Shown here: piece after piece, positions 34,408 to 42,375 of the stretch
Layout of the letters: every line of letters begins with the position of its first letter
Position numbering within the stretch: the stretch's first letter is position 1
NCBI GenBank assembly: GCA_945860225.1
Contig: CAMAPT010000024.1
Span: 1 to 42,375 of the forward strand
Reading direction: 5' to 3'
DNA from: Chitinophaga pinensis
Lineage (GTDB): Bacteria > Bacteroidota > Bacteroidia > B-17B0 > Aurantibacillaceae
DNA length: 42,375 bases
Made by a program: the position numbers and the translations under genes
Notes under the pieces: model-generated
What the model was told of the DNA's origin: nothing
The model's database searches: none
Seen by the model: only the letters and a program-made list of their open reading frames with translations

Positions 34408-35718
34408 TTAACTTTTTGCTCTGAAATAAAAAGAAAGTGGTACACCGGTAAAATTATAACTTTCCCTGAATTTGTTTTCCAAAAACCGTTTATAAGCATC
34501 GGTAACATACTGAGGTAAATTACAGAAAAAGACAAATGCGCAAGTGTCCTTGATTTGGGTCACGTATTTAATTTTTACAATTTTACCTTTTACTGCTGGA
34601 GGAGGAAAGTTTTCAATTAATGGCAAAAAATACTCATTTAACTTGCTAGTAGGTATTTTTGTTGTTCGATTTTGATACACTTCCATAGCCGTATCTATCA
34701 CTTTCATAATACGTTGCTTTTCGGTAACGGAAGTAAATATAATTGGCACATCTTTAAAAGGCATCATGCTTGTTCTGATCTGCTCTTCAAAATGTTTCGT
34801 AGTCATGGTATTCTTATCTTGAATTAAATCCCATTTATTAACGACAACAACAATCCCTTTATGATTTTTAACAATTAAATGAATAATATTTAAATCCTGA
34901 GATTCAAGTCCCAAAGTAGCATCTAACATTAAAACGCACACGTCAGAACTTTCTATAGCCTTGATGGTTCTCATCACGCTATAAAATTCAATATCTTCAT
35001 GAACTTTTGCCTTTTTTCGCATTCCGGCCGTATCTATCAATAAAAAATCATGGCCAAATTTATTATATCTAGTATGGATGGTGTCTCGGGTTGTACCGGC
35101 AACAGATGTTACAATATTTCTATCCTCACCTAATAAAGAATTAATTAAAGAAGACTTTCCAACATTAGGACGACCTACAATGGCTATTTTAGGTAAGTTA
35201 CTATCTTCTATAGCGCCTGCATCATCCGGAAATGTTTTAACTAAAGCATCCATTAAGTCTCCTGTACCCATGCCACTATTAGAAGAAATACAATATGGGT
35301 CGCCTAAACCTAAACTGTAAAATTCTGCGGCGTACGAATTTCTTTCGCTATTATCAACTTTGTTGACTGCCAATAAAATCGGTTTTTTACTTCGACGAAC
35401 AATATTAGCCACATCTTTATCAAAATCTGTTACTCCATCCGTTACGTCAACTAAAAACAATATACTTGTACTTTCGTTAACAGCTATCTCTACTTGTTTT
35501 CTGATTTCTGATTCAAAAATATCATCACTTCCATTTATATATCCACCAGTATCTACCACAGAAAACTCAATACCATTCCAATTGGTTTTCCCATAATGCC
35601 TATCTCTGGTTACTCCGGGTTCATCATCAACTATGGCCTCTCTCGATTCGGTTAATCTATTAAAAAGGGTCGATTTCCCTACGTTAGGACGACCTACAAT
35701 GGCTACTAAATTTGGCAT
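34408..35718 (-). CDS. der: Ribosome-assembly GTPase Der (EngA)
   Basis: Der is an essential GTPase with two tandem G domains and a KH-like C-terminus that acts in 50S subunit assembly. The first P-loop is GRPNVGKSTLFNRL (~8-21) with DTGG and NKVD; the second is GRPNVGKSSLINSL (~182-195) with DTAGMRKK and NKWD. The C-terminal ~90 residues form the KH domain. 436 residues is the expected length. A full promoter lies just upstream with the -7 box 7 bp from the ATG. Confidence 0.97.
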   Translation of the reverse strand: MPNLVAIVGRPNVGKSTLFNRLTESREAIVDDEPGVTRDRHYGKTNWNGIEFSVVDTGGYINGSDDIFESEIRKQVEIAVNESTSILFLVDVTDGVTDFDKDVANIVRRSKKPILLAVNKVDNSERNSYAAEFYSLGLGDPYCISSNSGMGTGDLMDALVKTFPDDAGAIEDSNLPKIAIVGRPNVGKSSLINSLLGEDRNIVTSVAGTTRDTIHTRYNKFGHDFLLIDTAGMRKKAKVHEDIEFYSVMRTIKAIESSDVCVLMLDATLGLESQDLNIIHLIVKNHKGIVVVVNKWDLIQDKNTMTTKHFEEQIRTSMMPFKDVPIIFTSVTEKQRIMKVIDTAMEVYQNRTTKIPTSKLNEYFLPLIENFPPPAVKGKIVKIKYVTQIKDTCAFVFFCNLPQYVTDAYKRFLENKFRESYNFTGVPLSFYFRAKS

Positions 35719-35725
35719 AATGTTG

Positions 35726-35754
35726 CAAAGGTAAAAAAAAAGCTGTCCCTACAA
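35726..35754 (-). promoter_or_regulatory. Promoter of der (TTG, 18 bp, TACCTTTG)
   Basis: On the minus strand TTG (35752-35754) is followed after 18 bp by TACCTTTG (35726-35733), both perfect. The box ends 7 bp before the ATG at 35718, so the leader should be only a few nucleotides. Confidence 0.65.
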
Positions 35755-35843
35755 CATATTTTATTTAAGATGATTTTTTTAAATTTAATTCCATGCAAAT
35801 AACATTTACCTATATTGAAATTTCGGTTTTTAAACAAAAAACT

Positions 35844-35851
35844 TAATTTTG
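35844..35851 (+). promoter_or_regulatory. -7 box TAATTTTG, 4 bp before the DUF4293 start
   Basis: This is an exact TAnnTTTG match; the predicted transcription start coincides with the ATG at 35856, suggesting a leaderless message. The nearest upstream TTG (35815-35817) is 26 bp away, outside the usual range. Confidence 0.5.
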
Positions 35852-35855
35852 TGAC

Positions 35856-36305
35856 ATGATTCAACGTAAACAAACTATTTTTTTATTGATAGCGATAATT
35901 ATTGTATCAACTCAATTTTTAATCCCTTTTCAAACATTTACTTATAATAATGTTGATTGGTCTATCTGTTTGTTAACAGGATATAGTTCTGAAATAACCA
36001 ATTCTAATCTTACTATTCTTTTTAGTTTAAATACAATAACGCTTCTTTTAATCGGATTTATTATTTTTTTATACAAGAAGCGAGTTCTACAATATAAGCT
36101 CGCAAATTTTACTGTATTATTAAACATGCTAATGATTGGGTTATTTTTCTATCTATCTTATATAAAAGATAATCTAATGGGTTCTTCTATCCATTATCAA
36201 ATTGGCTCATTTTTACCAATTCTGAGTGCGTTTTTTTGTTACTTAGCTGCCGTTCATATTAAAAAAGACGAAGAGCTTGTGAGAAGTGCCGATAGAATCA
36301 GATAA
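35856..36305 (+). CDS. DUF4293 family membrane protein
   Basis: The product is 149 residues with four membrane helices, beginning MIQRKQTIFLLIAIIIVSTQ, the characteristic opening of DUF4293 proteins, which are essentially restricted to Bacteroidota. No catalytic residues are evident and the function is unknown. It is divergent from der and upstream of accB, which has its own promoter. Confidence 0.85.
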   Translation: MIQRKQTIFLLIAIIIVSTQFLIPFQTFTYNNVDWSICLLTGYSSEITNSNLTILFSLNTITLLLIGFIIFLYKKRVLQYKLANFTVLLNMLMIGLFFYLSYIKDNLMGSSIHYQIGSFLPILSAFFCYLAAVHIKKDEELVRSADRIR

Positions 36306-36423
36306 TAATACTTCTTTGTATTTTTAAACTTTTTAATCTGATTTATTACGATTAATTTTGTTAATAATTAGGTCTTTTTTTGAACATTTGATTGATTTTG
36401 GACCAAAAAAATGTGTTTTTTGA

Positions 36424-36451
36424 TTGTTTTTGTAAAAAAATAATACTTTTG
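36424..36451 (+). promoter_or_regulatory. Promoter of accB-accC (TTG, 17 bp, TACTTTTG)
   Basis: TTG at 36424-36426 and TACTTTTG at 36444-36451 are 17 bp apart, both matching consensus. The box ends 25 bp before the accB ATG. Confidence 0.6.
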
Positions 36452-36476
36452 CAATCATAACTAACACACTGACAAA

Positions 36477-36968
36477 ATGAAATTAACTGAAATTCAAGAT
36501 TTAATAAAATTTGTTTCTAAAAGCGGGGTAAACGAAGTTGAATTAGAAACAAAAGAGATAAAAATTGTTATCAAAACAGGTAAACAATCATCTCCGGTAG
36601 TTTATCAAGCAGCGCCGCAAGCAATTTCAACAGCCCCTGCTCAAGTAATAGCTGCTCAACCGTCTGCTCCTGCTCCTGAAGCATCTGCACCTTCAGCAAA
36701 TGTGCCTGCTGCATCTAATGATGCTAAATATGTGACCATAAAATCTCCAATGATTGGAACATTTTACCGCTCTGCAGGTCCTGACAAACCAGCTTTTGTT
36801 AATGTTGGTGATGATATTGAAGCAGGAAAAGCAGTTTGTATCATTGAAGCTATGAAGTTATTCAATGAAATTGAAAGTGAAGTAAGAGGTAAAATTGTAA
36901 AAGTATTGGTTAATGATGCTACTCCAGTTGAATACGACCAACCTTTATTCTTAGTAGATCCTTCATAA
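36477..36968 (+). CDS. accB: Acetyl-CoA carboxylase biotin carboxyl carrier protein
   Basis: AccB carries the biotin that shuttles carboxyl groups for malonyl-CoA synthesis. The 163-residue product has an N-terminal helix-strand segment, an Ala/Pro-rich linker (~38-82) and a biotinyl domain (~84-163) with the EAMKLFNE motif; K127 is the biotinylated lysine. The PMIGTFYRSAGPDKPAF block with its thumb loop is typical of bacterial AccB. It is followed by accC after a 75-bp structured spacer. Confidence 0.96.
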   Translation: MKLTEIQDLIKFVSKSGVNEVELETKEIKIVIKTGKQSSPVVYQAAPQAISTAPAQVIAAQPSAPAPEASAPSANVPAASNDAKYVTIKSPMIGTFYRSAGPDKPAFVNVGDDIEAGKAVCIIEAMKLFNEIESEVRGKIVKVLVNDATPVEYDQPLFLVDPS

Positions 36969-36979
36969 TTCGACAATGG

Positions 36980-37013
36980 GTCGATTTGGCAAATCGACAA
37001 TGAAAAAATTGTC
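36980..37013 (+). other. Two overlapping hairpins in the accB-accC spacer
   Basis: GTCGATTT (36980-36987) and AAATCGAC (36991-36998) form a perfect 8-bp stem around GGC. GACAAT (36996-37001) and ATTGTC (37008-37013) form a second 6-bp stem that shares GAC with the first, so the two cannot form fully at once. The direct repeat tcgacaatg (36970-36978, 36994-37002) overlaps both. There is no U-tract, so it is not a standard terminator. Confidence 0.6.
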
Positions 37014-37043
37014 TGATTAACTAATTAACTAATTGAAAAAGGT

Positions 37044-38387
37044 ATGTTTAAAAAAATATTAATCGCCAATCGTGGCGAAATTGCTTTACGTGTCATTAGA
37101 ACATGTAAGGAAATGGGAATTAAAACTGTAGCCGTATATTCTACAGCAGATAAAGACTCATTGCATGTTAAATTTGCTGATGAAGCTGTTTGTATAGGTC
37201 CTCCTCCAAGTAAAGATAGCTATTTGAACATGGCAAACATTATTGCTGCAGCTGAAATTACGAATGCCGATGCCATTCATCCAGGTTATGGTTTTTTAAG
37301 TGAAAATGCCAAATTTTCTGAAATTTGTCGTCAAAATAAAATCAAGTTCATTGGCGCATCCCCAGAGATGATTAATCAAATGGGAGATAAAAGTAATGCG
37401 AAAGCAACCATGATAAAAAATGGAGTGCCTTGTGTTCCTGGATCTGACGGCTTATTAGATAATGTAGAGCAAGCGATTGAACTTGCTAAAGAAATAAAAT
37501 ACCCTGTTATTATTAAAGCAACTGCCGGAGGTGGTGGTAAGGGTATGCGTATTATTTGGAAAGAAGAAGATTTCAAAACAGCATGGGACAGCGCTGTGCA
37601 CGAAGCTACTGCAGCTTTTGGTAATGGTGCCATGTATATGGAAAAGTATATTGAGGAACCTCGTCACATTGAGATTCAAATTGTTGGAGACGCTCATGGA
37701 AAAGCATGTCATTTAAGTGAACGAGATTGTTCTGTTCAACGTCGTCATCAAAAATTGGTGGAAGAAACTCCGTCACCTTTTATGACTCCTGAATTACGAG
37801 AAGCTATGGGTGATGCCGCTGTAAAAGCAGCTTTAGCGATTAACTATGAAGGCGTTGGAACCATTGAATTTTTAGTCGATAAGCATCGCAATTTTTATTT
37901 TATGGAGATGAATACACGTATTCAAGTTGAACACCCTATTACAGAAGAGGTAGTTAACTATGATTTAATACGTGAACAAATTCTAGTTGCAGCGGGGGTT
38001 CCTATTTCAGGTAAAAATTATTACCCTCAATTACACGCCATAGAATGTAGAATTAATGCTGAGGATCCATTCAAAAATTTCACTCCTTCTCCCGGACTTA
38101 TAACTACTTTGCATACCCCAGGCGGACATGGTGTAAGAGTAGACTCTCACGTTTACAGTGGCTATAGAATTCCTCCTAATTACGATAGTATGGTCGGAAA
38201 ATTAATCACTGTAGCTCAAACAAGAGAAGAAGCTATTGCTAAAATGCATCGTGCACTAAGTGAATATGTTATTGAGGGTGTAAAAACAACAATTCCATTT
38301 CACATTAAGTTAATGCAAAACGAAGATTTTAAGGCAGGAAACTACACAACTAAGTTTATGGACACTTGGGATTTTAACAAAGACTAA
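37044..38387 (+). CDS. accC: Acetyl-CoA carboxylase biotin carboxylase subunit
   Basis: AccC carboxylates the biotin on AccB using bicarbonate and ATP. The 447-residue product starts [20 protein letters not shown] and has [13 protein letters not shown], the ATP-grasp glycine-rich loop [49 protein letters not shown] and [15 protein letters not shown], all diagnostic of biotin carboxylase. It forms an operon with accB and ends at a strong bidirectional terminator. Confidence 0.97.
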   Translation: MFKKILIANRGEIALRVIRTCKEMGIKTVAVYSTADKDSLHVKFADEAVCIGPPPSKDSYLNMANIIAAAEITNADAIHPGYGFLSENAKFSEICRQNKIKFIGASPEMINQMGDKSNAKATMIKNGVPCVPGSDGLLDNVEQAIELAKEIKYPVIIKATAGGGGKGMRIIWKEEDFKTAWDSAVHEATAAFGNGAMYMEKYIEEPRHIEIQIVGDAHGKACHLSERDCSVQRRHQKLVEETPSPFMTPELREAMGDAAVKAALAINYEGVGTIEFLVDKHRNFYFMEMNTRIQVEHPITEEVVNYDLIREQILVAAGVPISGKNYYPQLHAIECRINAEDPFKNFTPSPGLITTLHTPGGHGVRVDSHVYSGYRIPPNYDSMVGKLITVAQTREEAIAKMHRALSEYVIEGVKTTIPFHIKLMQNEDFKAGNYTTKFMDTWDFNKD

Positions 38388-38418
38388 GCAGATATAATTA
38401 GAGTACAAATATGAATAC

Positions 38419-38455
38419 AAAAAAAGTTATTGGAGATTAACCAATAACTTTTTTT
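38419..38455. terminator. Bidirectional terminator after accC, overlapping the end of the convergent gene
   Basis: A 15-bp stem (aaaaaaagttattgg at 38419-38433, ccaataacttttttt at 38441-38455) has a 7-nt loop. The minus-strand stop codon (38437-38439) lies in the loop, so the last codons of that gene form one arm. Confidence 0.9.
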
Positions 38456-38769
38456 ATTTTATTGATAGTATTTATCAAATTCTTTTTTTGATGATTGATT
38501 TCATCCATAGTTTCAGCTTTTCCTAAAGCTAATTGAACTTCAAAATGATCTAATTTTTCTTTTAAATCCAAATAGGTGTCTTTTCCATCGCTCACCAACC
38601 GATTAACACCTGACTTTAAATTGTTGAATTTGTTTAAGGAATCCTTTTTTATTTCTTCCAATTTATCCGAAAGTTCTGCTTTTCCTAAACTTGCTTGTAC
38701 TTGCAACTCTTCTAATGAGACGACCGTATTTTTTAAAAAATCGATTGTTTTATCTCCTAAATGATTCAT
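38437..38769 (-). CDS. Small helical protein with internal duplication
   Basis: The product is 110 residues, all helix-forming and charged, with no signal peptide or membrane segment. Residues 19-38 (LEELQVQASLGKAELSDKLE) and 73-92 (LDHFEVQLALGKAETMDEIN) are clearly related, so the protein is two copies of a ~54-residue unit sharing a LGKAE core. It may form a helical hairpin or coiled-coil bundle. No family function is known to me. It has no partner in an evident operon; a TAAATTTG box on its strand lies ~100 bp upstream (38873-38880). Confidence 0.75.
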   Translation of the reverse strand: MNHLGDKTIDFLKNTVVSLEELQVQASLGKAELSDKLEEIKKDSLNKFNNLKSGVNRLVSDGKDTYLDLKEKLDHFEVQLALGKAETMDEINHQKKNLINTINKIKKVIG

Positions 38770-38971
38770 ATAGATATTAATGATTATGATTAGGTATCCT
38801 TGTTATCATCATCAGAGTTTTGATGGTTACTAAAAACATAACTATTTTAGATAATAACGGGATTTAACAAATCAAATTTAATTCACATCCATAAAATAAA
38901 AAATGAAGTTTGTCTTTTGTAATAGCTGATATTAATCATTAACAAAATAACGTAATAGCTATATGATGATA

Positions 38972-40027
38972 TTAACCAAAATCTTCGTTTGTATAATATA
39001 ACTTATAGTATTTAAGAGCTTTTTCCTCATCATATCCTTTTTCTACAAAATCATGACGGCCATGCACATAGATATGAAAATTTTTGTCTAACTTAACTAC
39101 ACTCTTCATGAATTTTTGATTTTTCTTTACTGCGGTTGGGGATATTTCAAAATCATCAATGGCATTTAAATCCATTTTTTCATTATAATTCTGACGATAT
39201 TCTCTAAAGGCCTCTTGTAATTCAGGTTGTGGCAAGATTTCTTTTTCAAATTCATGGATGTCGAACTTATCTTTTTCCTTAAAAAAACTAGTGCTTTTAT
39301 TTAACATCATCATTTGATCCTGTTTAGCAACATTATTTGCCTCTGTCAAAACCTCTTCACAAAAACCTTTACAAGTTTCAATAAAATTAGAGGTATGGAA
39401 ATAGGCATTTTCTTTCATCTTAGTATTTAAAAAATCTTCAACCCAATAAAAGGCACAATCTGCAATTTTATTATTTGTATCGACCACACTAATTTTAAAT
39501 CCTTTCTCACTTTCTGTATTAAAAATTAAACAACCTTTATCTAATTTATTAATATTAATTCCATTATCACATTCAATATCAAAGTTATCCATGTGCTGAA
39601 AAACTTTTAAATAGGTATCCTTATTTTCGGTTTTAAACAATCCAATCGCATCACATATTATGCCGTCAACATTACAATCCTTAAAATAACAAGTATAAAA
39701 TTCTCCACCTTTTATTTTTGGGTGCATTGACTGATTATGCAAATGCTCTGCAATGCGTTTGCTACATTCTATAAAATTAGTTCTCGAAGAAAAAATATCA
39801 GCTGCATAACTTTTCACATCTTGGTAATGCATTTCATTTTTAGATTTAAACTGATAATATATATCCGTTTTAAAAGGCGATGTTAAATACCTCATTACGG
39901 TATCCCGCAGAAAATCATCACTTATTTCAATATTTTTTTCACTCAAAGATAAGTCTTCTCCCAAACCTTTATTTCCAACATAATGGATTATAAATTGTGT
40001 TAATTCTGAACGGGTAAAATCAATCAT
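38972..40027 (-). CDS. Nucleoid-associated protein (YejK/NdpA family)
   Basis: The product is 351 residues. The N-terminus IDFTRSELTQFIIHYVGNKG, the GGEFYTCYFKDCNVDGIICDAIGL segment near residue 109 and AFYWVEDFLNTK resemble the 37-kDa nucleoid-associated protein family (E. coli YejK), whose Bacteroidota members are ~350 residues. It is a soluble protein thought to bind DNA and act in the nucleoid; the detailed role is unknown. It is divergent from the tail-specific protease gene with a 234-bp gap. Confidence 0.8.
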   Translation of the reverse strand: MIDFTRSELTQFIIHYVGNKGLGEDLSLSEKNIEISDDFLRDTVMRYLTSPFKTDIYYQFKSKNEMHYQDVKSYAADIFSSRTNFIECSKRIAEHLHNQSMHPKIKGGEFYTCYFKDCNVDGIICDAIGLFKTENKDTYLKVFQHMDNFDIECDNGININKLDKGCLIFNTESEKGFKISVVDTNNKIADCAFYWVEDFLNTKMKENAYFHTSNFIETCKGFCEEVLTEANNVAKQDQMMMLNKSTSFFKEKDKFDIHEFEKEILPQPELQEAFREYRQNYNEKMDLNAIDDFEISPTAVKKNQKFMKSVVKLDKNFHIYVHGRHDFVEKGYDEEKALKYYKLYYTNEDFG

Positions 40028-40138
40028 AGTATTAAATCAATTAAAAAATGAACAGTAAATGTAACCATTAGAAAGAGCCTTCAATTAACAAAGTTTAAAC
40101 AAATATTATTAATGCAATGATATATCTTACCAAAGAAC

Positions 40139-40168
40139 TTGTATTTTTATGGTTGACAGATATATTTC
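40139..40168 (+). promoter_or_regulatory. Candidate promoter of the tail-specific protease gene
   Basis: TTG (40139-40141) and TATATTTC (40161-40168, one mismatch to TAnnTTTG) are 19 bp apart. This would give a leader of about 90 nt before the ATG at 40262. Confidence 0.35.
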
Positions 40169-40261
40169 ATTCTGTTGCACAAAAAACGATTAATATAAAT
40201 GAACGGAATACAGTAATTGAATAATTATTAAAATCCAATTATCAACTTCAACCCTTTAGGT

Positions 40262-42340
40262 ATGCAAAAAAACATTATAAAACCAACCGTATTAGCAATA
40301 GTAATCTTTGCCCTTTGTTCATTTACTATTTTTCAATTTGAAAAAAATCAAATACTACAAGACATGTTAATGTCTGTATTAAATCAGGCTCACTATAGTC
40401 CTTTGAAAATTAACGATGACTTTAGCGAAAAAGCCTTTAATCTGTATCTAAAAAAACTCGATGCAGGGAAAAAATTTTTGTTACAATCTGATGTTGATGC
40501 CTTAGCCAAATACCGCAACAAAATTGACGATGAAATTAATAACGGCAAATTTGATTTTTATAAATTATCAGCTGATTTAATTAATACAAGAATAAAAGAA
40601 AAAGAAAATTGGAGTAAGGAAATTTTATCGGAAAAATTCGATTACTCAATAGATGAAGAATATGAAACAGATGGAGACAAATTGAAATATGCATCTAGCG
40701 AAACTGAATTGAAGGCAGAATGGAAAAAAATGTTGAAATATCAAACCTTATCTAATTTGGATGATATGCTGTCTGCCCAAGAAAAAGCTAAAGAGAAAAA
40801 AGACAGCATTTTTAAAGAAAAAACATTTGATAGTTTAGAGGTGGAAGCCCGCAGGAAAAGTTTAAAAACTAATATCGAATGGTTTAAACGTTTGAATAAA
40901 ATAACGATGAAAGATCGTTTTTCAACCTATGTCAATACTATTACAGGGCTGTACGATCCACATACAGAATATTTTGCACCAAAGGAAAAAAAGAAATTTG
41001 ACCAAAGTATGAGTGGCCAATTTGAAGGAATTGGAGCTAGGCTGCAAGCTAAGGATGGAATACTTAAAGTGAGCGAAATTATTGTTGGTTCACCATCTTT
41101 TAAACAAGGTGAATTAAAAGCCGGTGATGAAATACATAAAGTAGCTCAAGGTGCAAATGAACCTATTGACATTACCAATATGGAAATGGATGATGCGATA
41201 GATTTGATTAAGGGAAAAAAAGGAACCGAAGTTAGATTAACAGTAAAAAAACCGGATGCTACTTTTAAAGTAATTTCGATTATAAGAGATGTTATTGAAA
41301 TTGATGAAACATATGCCAAATCGGCTATATTAGAAAATAATAGCAAAATTGGATATATCTACCTACCTATGTTTTATGCTGATTTTACTAGAAATGGAGC
41401 CCATCGTTGTTCTGCTGATATGAAAAAAGAACTAGAAAAATTAAAAAACCAGGGTGTTGAAGGTATTATTGTTGACTTAAGAGACAATGGTGGTGGCTCA
41501 TTACAAGAGGTGGTTGATATGGCTGGATTATTTATACCTAAAGGACCAATTGTTCAGGTAAAAGATAGATCTGGTAAAATATATGTAATGGATGATAAAA
41601 ACCCGTCAGTTACTTGGGATGGACCTTTAGCAGTGCTAGTCAATCATGGTAGCGCTTCCGCTTCCGAAATTTTAGCAGCCGCCATTCAGGATTATAAAAG
41701 AGGGGTAATTATTGGTACTCAAAGTTTTGGTAAAGGTACTGTTCAATCTTTTTATAATCTCGACCAATATTTGCTACCACAATTCGACACAATTAAACCT
41801 TTGGGAGAAGTTAAAATTACCAATCAAAAATTTTACAGAATAAATGGTGGTGCAACACAATTAAAAGGAGTAATGCCTGATGTAGTGTTACCTGATCCAT
41901 ATGCGTTTATTGAGGTGGGAGAAAAAGAAATGGACTACCCTATGCCATGGGATGAAATTGTGAAAGCTTCATATCAAGAATTTGCGACCATCGATTATAA
42001 TAGGATAAAAAAGGGAAGTGCCAATCGTTTAAAATCGAGTACAGCTTTTAAATTAATTGAAACTGAATCAAAAGAGATGAAAGATAAAAAAGATGATACC
42101 AAATATCATTTAAAACTTGATAAATATAGAGCTGAACAAAAAGAATTTCGTGAGAATTTTAAAAAATACGATGATCTAAAAAATGATATCAAAGGTTTTT
42201 CGGCTAATTTAACTTCTTTTGATAAAGAGAAAATAAAGTCTGATACAACTAAGTTAAATAAAGAAACCAAATGGGCTAAAAATATTCAAAAAGATCATTA
42301 TATCTACGAAGCCAGTAACATTTTAAATGATATGAAATAG
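40262..42340 (+). CDS. prc: Tail-specific (C-terminal processing) protease, family S41
   Basis: The product is 692 residues. A signal anchor (~8-25) leads into an N-terminal helical domain (YLKKLDAGKKFLLQSDVDAL near 59-78), a PDZ domain (~250-335, QFEGIGARL and ELKAGDEIHKV), the S41 core, and a C-terminal lysine-rich DUF3340-like domain. The catalytic serine is S466 in GSASASEILAAA, and the lysine base is K491 in SFGKGTVQ, 25 residues later as in other S41 proteases. It works in the periplasm on proteins with particular C-termini. Its stop codon lies within the second copy of the dispersed repeat. Confidence 0.95.
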   Translation: MQKNIIKPTVLAIVIFALCSFTIFQFEKNQILQDMLMSVLNQAHYSPLKINDDFSEKAFNLYLKKLDAGKKFLLQSDVDALAKYRNKIDDEINNGKFDFYKLSADLINTRIKEKENWSKEILSEKFDYSIDEEYETDGDKLKYASSETELKAEWKKMLKYQTLSNLDDMLSAQEKAKEKKDSIFKEKTFDSLEVEARRKSLKTNIEWFKRLNKITMKDRFSTYVNTITGLYDPHTEYFAPKEKKKFDQSMSGQFEGIGARLQAKDGILKVSEIIVGSPSFKQGELKAGDEIHKVAQGANEPIDITNMEMDDAIDLIKGKKGTEVRLTVKKPDATFKVISIIRDVIEIDETYAKSAILENNSKIGYIYLPMFYADFTRNGAHRCSADMKKELEKLKNQGVEGIIVDLRDNGGGSLQEVVDMAGLFIPKGPIVQVKDRSGKIYVMDDKNPSVTWDGPLAVLVNHGSASASEILAAAIQDYKRGVIIGTQSFGKGTVQSFYNLDQYLLPQFDTIKPLGEVKITNQKFYRINGGATQLKGVMPDVVLPDPYAFIEVGEKEMDYPMPWDEIVKASYQEFATIDYNRIKKGSANRLKSSTAFKLIETESKEMKDKKDDTKYHLKLDKYRAEQKEFRENFKKYDDLKNDIKGFSANLTSFDKEKIKSDTTKLNKETKWAKNIQKDHYIYEASNILNDMK

Positions 42341-42375
42341 CCATGTACTGAGCGCAAAAAACAAATGAAGATAAA
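42331..42375. repeat. Dispersed repeat, copy 2, running off the right edge
   Basis: This copy starts tatgaaatagccatgt, with ctg, gcgca and caaatgaa in the same order as at 19061-19110. Its first bases are the last codons and stop of the protease gene. The window ends before the position of the right hairpin arm seen in copy 1. Confidence 0.7.

Noticed and set aside
37376-37716. Short frames on both strands within accC
   Set aside because: accC is intact and highly conserved there; these are frame shadows.
40117-40224. 35-residue plus-strand frame (MIYLTKELVFLW...) upstream of the tail-specific protease
   Set aside because: It is short, AT-driven and overlapped by the candidate protease promoter. 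There is no sign of a conserved product.

Overview
The window is AT-rich (about two thirds A+T by eye) and fits a Bacteroidota chromosome, probably of a Flavobacteriales/Sphingobacteriales-like lineage. The grounds are the -7 box TAnnTTTG ahead of many genes, the absence of Shine-Dalgarno sequences, a DUF4293 protein, the Bacteroidota form of the tail-specific protease, an M43 cytophagalysin-type protease and several Bacteroidota-type outer-membrane or exported proteins. No rRNA, tRNA, insertion sequence, prophage or CRISPR array was recognised. I could not place the organism more finely.

Layout. 1-8219 (minus strand): the N-terminal ~1242 residues of a secreted M43 metalloprotease that runs off the left edge, a helical protein of unknown function, and an exported protein with a ~500-residue Ala/Glu/Lys repeat helix. 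8289-15064: an FAD-dependent amine/amino-acid oxidase, a SUMF1-domain protein without catalytic cysteines, a GNAT acetyltransferase, smpB (TTG start), nadE, a deoxyhypusine-synthase-like enzyme and, convergent to it across a strong terminator, a saccharopine-reductase-like enzyme. 15343-18839: manC, an MFS transporter overlapping a CoA-binding protein, and a convergent polyprenyl-phosphate mannose synthase, so GDP-mannose synthesis and use lie within 3.5 kb. 19151-26261: an RluF-type pseudouridine synthase, a MacB-type permease, a CPBP protease plus M61 peptidase operon, a TerB-DnaJ fusion (TTG start) and a LolC/E-type permease (GTG start). 26349-31011: divergent cyanophycin synthetase (cphA) and cyanophycinase (cphB), followed by pcm. 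31159-33397: an apparently highly expressed outer-membrane protein, its terminator, four TGACGGAATT boxes spaced exactly 32 bp apart, and an AAA/DUF4143 ATPase with a nuclease-like C-terminus. 33507-42375: HMG-CoA lyase, der, a DUF4293 protein, accB-accC, a small helical protein with an internal repeat, a nucleoid-associated protein and the tail-specific protease.

Most genes are ordinary core or metabolic genes. The strongest unexplained signals are the 32-bp-phased box array upstream of the AAA/DUF4143 gene (32116-32221, with a fifth exact copy of the box inside the gene) and a near-identical repeat at 19061-19110 and at the extreme right end (42331-42375). Also of note are a compact cyanophycin make-and-break locus, a bacterial deoxyhypusine-synthase-like enzyme, and several -7 boxes only 4-10 nt from the start codon, implying leaderless or very short-leader mRNAs.
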